Origin: Mixophyes australis
Lineage: Eukaryota > Chordata > Amphibia > Anura > Limnodynastidae
Assembly (NCBI GenBank): GCA_036250195.1
Contig: JAVHZZ010000015.1
Span: forward strand, 2,356,001 to 2,420,000
Reading direction: 5' to 3'
Length of the DNA: 64,000 nucleotides
Shown here piece by piece: positions 59,326-64,000 of this stretch. Positions within the stretch are counted from its first letter, which is position 1. Every line of letters starts with the position of its first letter. The notes under the pieces are model-generated. The model did not search any database. It was not told the origin of the DNA and was given only the letters and a program-made list of their open reading frames with translations. The translations under genes and the position numbers were made by a program.

Positions 59326-60411
59326 TTCATGATTCGATTTATGATTTATGATTCAATTCATGATTCATGATTTATGATTCAATTCATGATTCAATTCATG
59401 ATTCATGATTCAATTCATGATTCGAGATTCATGATTCAATTCATGATTCATGATTCAATTCATGATTCATGATTCAATTCATGATTCATGATTTATGATT
59501 CAATTCATGATTCAATTCATGATTCATGATTCAATTCATGATTCGAGGTTCATGATTCGATTTATGATTCATGATTCAATTCATGATTCATGATTCAATT
59601 CATGATTCATGATTCGATTCATGATTCATGATTCAATTCATGATTCATGATTCAATTCATGATTCATGATTTAATTCATGATTCATAATTCATGATTCAT
59701 GATTCAATTCATAATTCATGATTCAATTCATGATTCATGATGCGATTCATGATTCATGATTCGATTCATGATTCATGATTCAATTCATGATTCATGATTT
59801 ATGATTCAATTCATGATTCAATTCATGATTCATTTCATGATTCATGATTCGATTCATGATTCATGATTCGATTCATGATTCATGATTCGATTCATGATTC
59901 ATAATTCATGATTTATGATTCATGATTCGATTCATGATTCATGATAAGATTCATGATTTATAATTCAAATCATGATTCATGATTCATTATTTAATTCATG
60001 ATTCATGATTCGATTCATGATTCATTATTTAATTCATGATTCATGATTCATTATTTAATTCATGATTCATGATTTGATTCATGATTCATGACTCGATTCA
60101 TGATTTATGATTCAATTCATGATTCATGATTCATGATTCATGATTCAATTCATGATTCATGATTCAATTCATGATTCATGATTCATGATTCAATTCATGA
60201 TTCATTTCATGATTCATGATTTAATTCATGATTAATGATTCATGATTCAATTCATGATTCATGATGCAATTCATGAATCATGATTCAATTCTTGATTCAT
60301 GATTTAATTCATGTTTCATGATTTGATTCATGATTCATGATTAAATTCATGATTCATGATTCAATTCATGATTCATAATTCGATTCATGATTCATGATTC
60401 GATTCATGATT

Positions 60412-60665
60412 CATGTTTCATGATTCAATTCATGATTCATGATTCGATTTATGATTTATGATTCGATTCATGATTCATGATTCGATTCATGATTCATGTT
60501 TCATGATTCAATTCATGATTCATTATTCGATTCATGATTCATGATTCGATTCATGATTCATGTTTCATGATTCAATTCATGATTCATGATTCGATTTATG
60601 ATTTATGATTCGATTCATGATTCATGATTCGATTCATGATTCATGTTTCATGATTCAATTCATGA
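60412..60665. repeat. Local tandem array with CATGTTTCATG
   Basis: CATGTTTCA starts at 60412, 60495, 60559 and 60642, with spacings of 83, 64 and 83 bp. These are the same two spacings seen near position 61 at the other end of the window, and they again differ by one 19-bp unit. The repeated unit includes CGATTTATGATTTATG words, and the 64-bp member lacks one 19-bp segment. Confidence 0.82.
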
Positions 60666-61790
60666 TTCATGATTCAATTCATGATTCATGATTTATGATT
60701 CAATTCATGATTCAATTCATGATTCATGATTCAATTCATGATTCATGATTCAATTCATGATTCATGATTCAATTCATGATTCATGATTTATGATTCAATT
60801 CATGATTCAATTAATGATTCATGATTCAATTCATGATTCGAGATTCATGATTCGATTTATGATTCATGATTCAATTCATGATTCATGATTCATGATTCAT
60901 TTCATTATTCAATTCATGATTCATGATTCATGATTCAATTCAGGATTCATGATTCATGATTCGATTCATGATTCATGATTCAAGATTCAAATTATGATTC
61001 AATTCATGATTCATGATTCATTTCATGATTCAATTCATGATTCATGATTCATGATTCATGATTCAATTCATGATTTATGATTTATGATTCAATTTATGAT
61101 TCAATTCATGATTCATGATTCATGATTCGATTCATGATTCATGATTCGATTCATGATTCATGATTCAATTCATGATTTATGATTCAATTTATGATTCAAT
61201 TCATGATTCATGATTCAATTCATGATTCATGATTCGATTCTTGATTCATGATTCAATTCATGATTCATGATTCATCATTCAATTCATGATTCATGATTCG
61301 ATTCATGATTCATGATTCAATTCATGATTCATGATTCATGATTCAATTCATGATTCATGATTCGTAATTCATGATTCATGATTCAATTCATGATTCATGA
61401 TTCAATTCATGATTCATGATTCGATTCATGATTCATGATTCGATTCATGATTCATGATTCAATTCATGATTCATGATTCAATTCATGATTCATAATTTAA
61501 TTCATGATTCATAATTCATGATTCATGATTCAATTCATAATTCATGATTCAATTCATGATTCATGATGCGATTCATGATTCATGATTCGATTCATGATTC
61601 ATGATTCAATTCATGATTCATGATTTATGATTCAATTCATGATTCAATTCATGATTCATTTCATGATTCATGATTCGATTCATGATTCATGATTCGATTC
61701 ATGATTCATGATTCATAATTCATGATTCAATTCATGATTCATGATTCATGATTCATGATTCATGATTCAATTCATGATTCATGATTCATG

Positions 61791-61821
61791 AATTGAATCA
61801 TGAATCATGAATTGAATCATG
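61791..61821 (-). repeat. 31-bp inverted segment, copy 2
   Basis: This has the same sequence and context as the segment at 57837, carried along by the 3.95 kb duplication. The inversion therefore happened once, before the duplication. It can serve as a marker for copies of this HOR beyond the right edge of the window. Confidence 0.85.
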
Positions 61822-64000
61822 ATTCATGATTCAATTCATGATTCATAATTCATGATTCAATTCATGACTCATGATTCAATTCATGATTCATGTTTCGATT
61901 CATGATTCATGATTCAATTCATGATTCATGATTCGATTCATGATTCATGATTCGATTCATGATTCATGATTCAATTCATGATTCATGATTCAATTCATGA
62001 TGCATGATTTAATTCATGATTCATAATTCATGATTCATGATTCAATTCATAATTCATGATTCAATTCATGATTCATGATGCGATTCATGATTCATGATTC
62101 GATTCATGATTCATAATTCAATTCATGATTCATGATTTATGATTCAATTCATGATTCAATTCATGATTCATTTCATGATTCATGATTCGATTCATGATTC
62201 ATGATTCATGATTCGATTCATGATTCATGATTCGATTCATGATTCATGATTCATGATTCATGATTCAATTCATGATTCATTATTTAATTCATGATTCATG
62301 ATTCGATTCATGATTCATGATTAGATTCATGATTTATAATTCAAATCATGATTCATGATTCATTATTTAATTCATGATTCATGATTCGATTCATGATTCA
62401 TGATTCAATCCATGATTCATGATTCATTATTTGATTCATGTTTCGATTCATGACTCGATTCATGATTCATGATTCAATTCATGATTCATGATTCATGATT
62501 CATGATTCAATTCATGATTCATGATTCAATTCATGATTCATGATTCGATTCATGATTCATGATTAATGATTCATGATTCATGATTCAATTCATGATTCAT
62601 GATTCGATTCATGATTCATGATTCAATTCATGATTCATAATTTATGATTCAATTCATGATTCAATTCATGATTCATGATTTGATTCATGAATTATGATTC
62701 ATTTTATGATTCATGATTTAATTCATGATTCATGATTTGATTCATGATTCATGATTTGATTCATGATTCATGATTCAATTCATGATTCATTTCATAATTC
62801 ATGATTCAATTCATGATTCATGATTCATGATTCAATTCATGATTCATTTCATGATTCGAGTTTCGATTCATAATTCATGATTCAATTCATGACTCATGAT
62901 TCAATTCATGATTCATGTTTCGATTCATGATTCATGATTCGATTCATGATTCATGATTCAATTCATGATTCATGATTCATAATTCATGATTCATGATTCC
63001 ATTCATGATTCATGATTCATGATTTAATTCATGATTCATGATTCATGATTCGATTCATGATTCATGATTCAATTCATGATTCATGATTCATAATTTATGA
63101 TTCGATTCATGACTCATGATTCGATTCATGATTCATGATTCAATTCATGATTCATGATTCGATTCATGATTCATGATTCAATTCATGATTCATGATTCAT
63201 GATTCAATTCATGATTCATGATTCGATTCATGATTCATGATTCAATTCATGATTCATGATTCAATTCATGATTCAATTCATGATTCAATTCATGATTCAA
63301 TTCATGATTCATGATTCGATTTATGATTTATGATTCAATTCATGATTCATGATTTATGATTCAATTCATGATTCAATTCATGATTCATGATTCAATTCAT
63401 GATTCGAGATTCATGATTCAATTCATGATTCATGATTCAATTCATGATTCATGATTCAATTCATGATTCATGATTCAATTCATGATTCATGATTTATGAT
63501 TCAATTCATGATTCAATTCATGATTCATGATTCAATTCATGATTCGAGATTCATGATTCGATTTATGATTCATGATTCAATTCATGATTCATGATTCAAT
63601 TCATGATTCATGATTCGATTCATGATTCATGATTCAATTCATGATTCATGATTCAATTCATGATTCATGATTTAATTCATGATTCATAATTCATGATTCA
63701 TGATTCAATTCATAATTCATGATTCAATTCATGATTCATGATGCGATTCATGATTCATGATTCGATTCATGATTCATGATTCAATTCATGATTCATGATT
63801 TATGATTCAATTCATGATTCAATTCATGATTCATTTCATGATTCATGATTCGATTCATGATTCATGATTCGATTCATGATTCATGATTCGATTCATGATT
63901 CATAATTCATGATTTATGATTCATGATTCGATTCATGATTCATGATAAGATTCATGATTTATAATTCAAATCATGATTCATGATTCATTATTTAATTCAT
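61791..64000. repeat. Region VI higher-order repeat, second copy (cut by window end)
   Basis: This repeats 57837-60000 with the marker offsets 3954 to 4001 bp. Small differences include TTTG for TTCG near 62680, an extra ATTTGATTCATG word group near 62755, and a loss of the CGATTC word near 62990. The unit is incomplete because the window ends inside it. Confidence 0.83.

Larger units (their letters stand above)
57837..61790. repeat. Region VI higher-order repeat, first copy (3.95 kb)
   Basis: Paired markers with the next copy are: the inverted segment 57837/61791 (3954), TGACTCA 57911/61865 (3954), AATCC 58446/62407 (3961), CGAGTTTCG 58877/62857 (3980), CGAG 59423/63415 (3992) and ATAAG 59944/63945 (4001). 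The offset grows in small steps, so the second copy gained a few short words or the first lost them. Its right third (60.2-61.8 kb) carries GCAATTCATG words like regions I-II. Confidence 0.85.
1..64000. repeat. AT-rich heptamer/pentamer satellite array filling the window
   Basis: Every part of the window is built from the 7-bp word ATTCATG mixed with the 5-bp words ATTCA and ATTCG, in one orientation except at two short inverted segments near 57.84 and 61.79 kb. The commonest local unit is 19 bp (7+7+5), followed by 26 bp (7+7+7+5); runs of more than about eight heptamers in a row are not seen. Point variants (ATTTATG, ATTAATG, ATAATTC, ATTTCATG) recur at matching positions of larger units, which reveals a higher-order repeat structure. 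Both strands hit TGA stops every few codons, because TCATGA is a palindrome and 7 is not a multiple of 3, so there is no coding potential in the standard code. No unique flanking DNA is present. The function is not known; structural heterochromatin is the natural reading. Confidence 0.98.

Noticed and set aside
1..64000. Protein-coding genes
   Set aside because: Both strands carry TGA within every TCATGA, and the 7-bp period cycles through all frames, so open stretches are only a handful of codons. A code that reads TGA as an amino acid would open longer frames, but the result would be a low-complexity repeat with no support.
1..64000. Telomeric repeat array
   Set aside because: A 7-bp period recalls plant-type telomeres, but there are no G-runs and no TTAGGG-, TTTAGGG- or TTAGG-like units, and the sequence is organised in HORs.
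1..64000. CRISPR array
   Set aside because: Repeats are directly abutting 5/7-bp words with no unique spacers of constant length.
1..64000. Pure assembly or sequencing artefact
   Set aside because: Kept as a caution, not adopted. Ordered HORs with copy-specific substitutions and in-register indels are typical of real satellites. Copy number in the most similar units (40.85-54.38 kb) could still be wrong in a consensus.
1..64000. Promoters, terminators, replication origin from AT-rich words
   Set aside because: TTTATGATTTATG and TTATTTAATT words look A/T-rich, but they recur as ordinary repeat variants and nothing distinguishes one copy as a working signal.
1..64000. Transposon-derived satellite
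   Set aside because: No terminal repeats, transposase remnants or poly-A tails were seen; all segments reduce to the same 5/7-bp words.

Overview
The whole 64 kb window is one unbroken tandem-repeat (satellite) array. I see no protein-coding gene, RNA gene, mobile element, CRISPR array or unique flanking DNA. The sequence is almost entirely two word lengths: a 7-bp word (ATTCATG) and 5-bp words (ATTCA, less often ATTCG), with scattered point variants such as ATTTATG, ATTAATG and ATAATTC. The 5-bp words usually interrupt after two or three 7-bp words, giving local units of 19 bp (7+7+5) and 26 bp (7+7+7+5). The array runs off both ends of the window, so its full length and chromosomal setting are unknown. 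A satellite this long, AT-rich (the core heptamer is 2/7 G+C) and gene-free points to a eukaryotic heterochromatic block (centromeric, pericentromeric, subtelomeric, or sex/B chromosome). I cannot name the species, and I do not recognise the heptamer as a described satellite.

Large higher-order repeats (HORs) sit above the short words and can be followed by rare variant words. Region I (1 to about 19.7 kb) holds three HORs that begin at 1, 5788 and 11706 (5787, 5918 and 7068 bp), plus a fourth from 18774 that has lost about 1.3 kb. Region II (about 19.7-27.4 kb) contains a pair with a period of about 3.49 kb. A short block at about 27.4-28.9 kb resembles the far right of the window. Region III (about 28.9-35.6 kb) contains overlapping duplications with offsets of 2.76 and 3.95 kb. 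Region IV (about 35.6-40.85 kb) is a mosaic with a local triplication of about 0.47 kb. Region V (about 40.85-56.9 kb) holds two very similar units of about 6.8 kb (40.85-47.65 and 47.65-54.38 kb) and a partial third. Region VI (about 57.8 kb to the end) holds two copies of a unit of about 3.96 kb, each containing a 31-bp inverted segment.

The array appears to work as a sequence and structure element, not a coding one. The rotated heptamer TGATTCA equals its own reverse complement except at the central base. Each strand could therefore fold into hairpins pairing 6 of 7 bases with a T.T mismatch at each centre, and each heptamer is one base away from a bZIP/AP-1-type site. The ATTCG word preserves this near-symmetry around TCGA, while ATTCA and ATTTG look like CpG-decay forms of it. 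History appears to have proceeded by unequal exchange or slippage at several scales (about 60-130 bp, 0.5 kb, 1.3 kb, 3-7 kb), leaving datable junctions. All HOR boundaries and offsets were read by eye from marker words and are approximate unless tied to a named marker.
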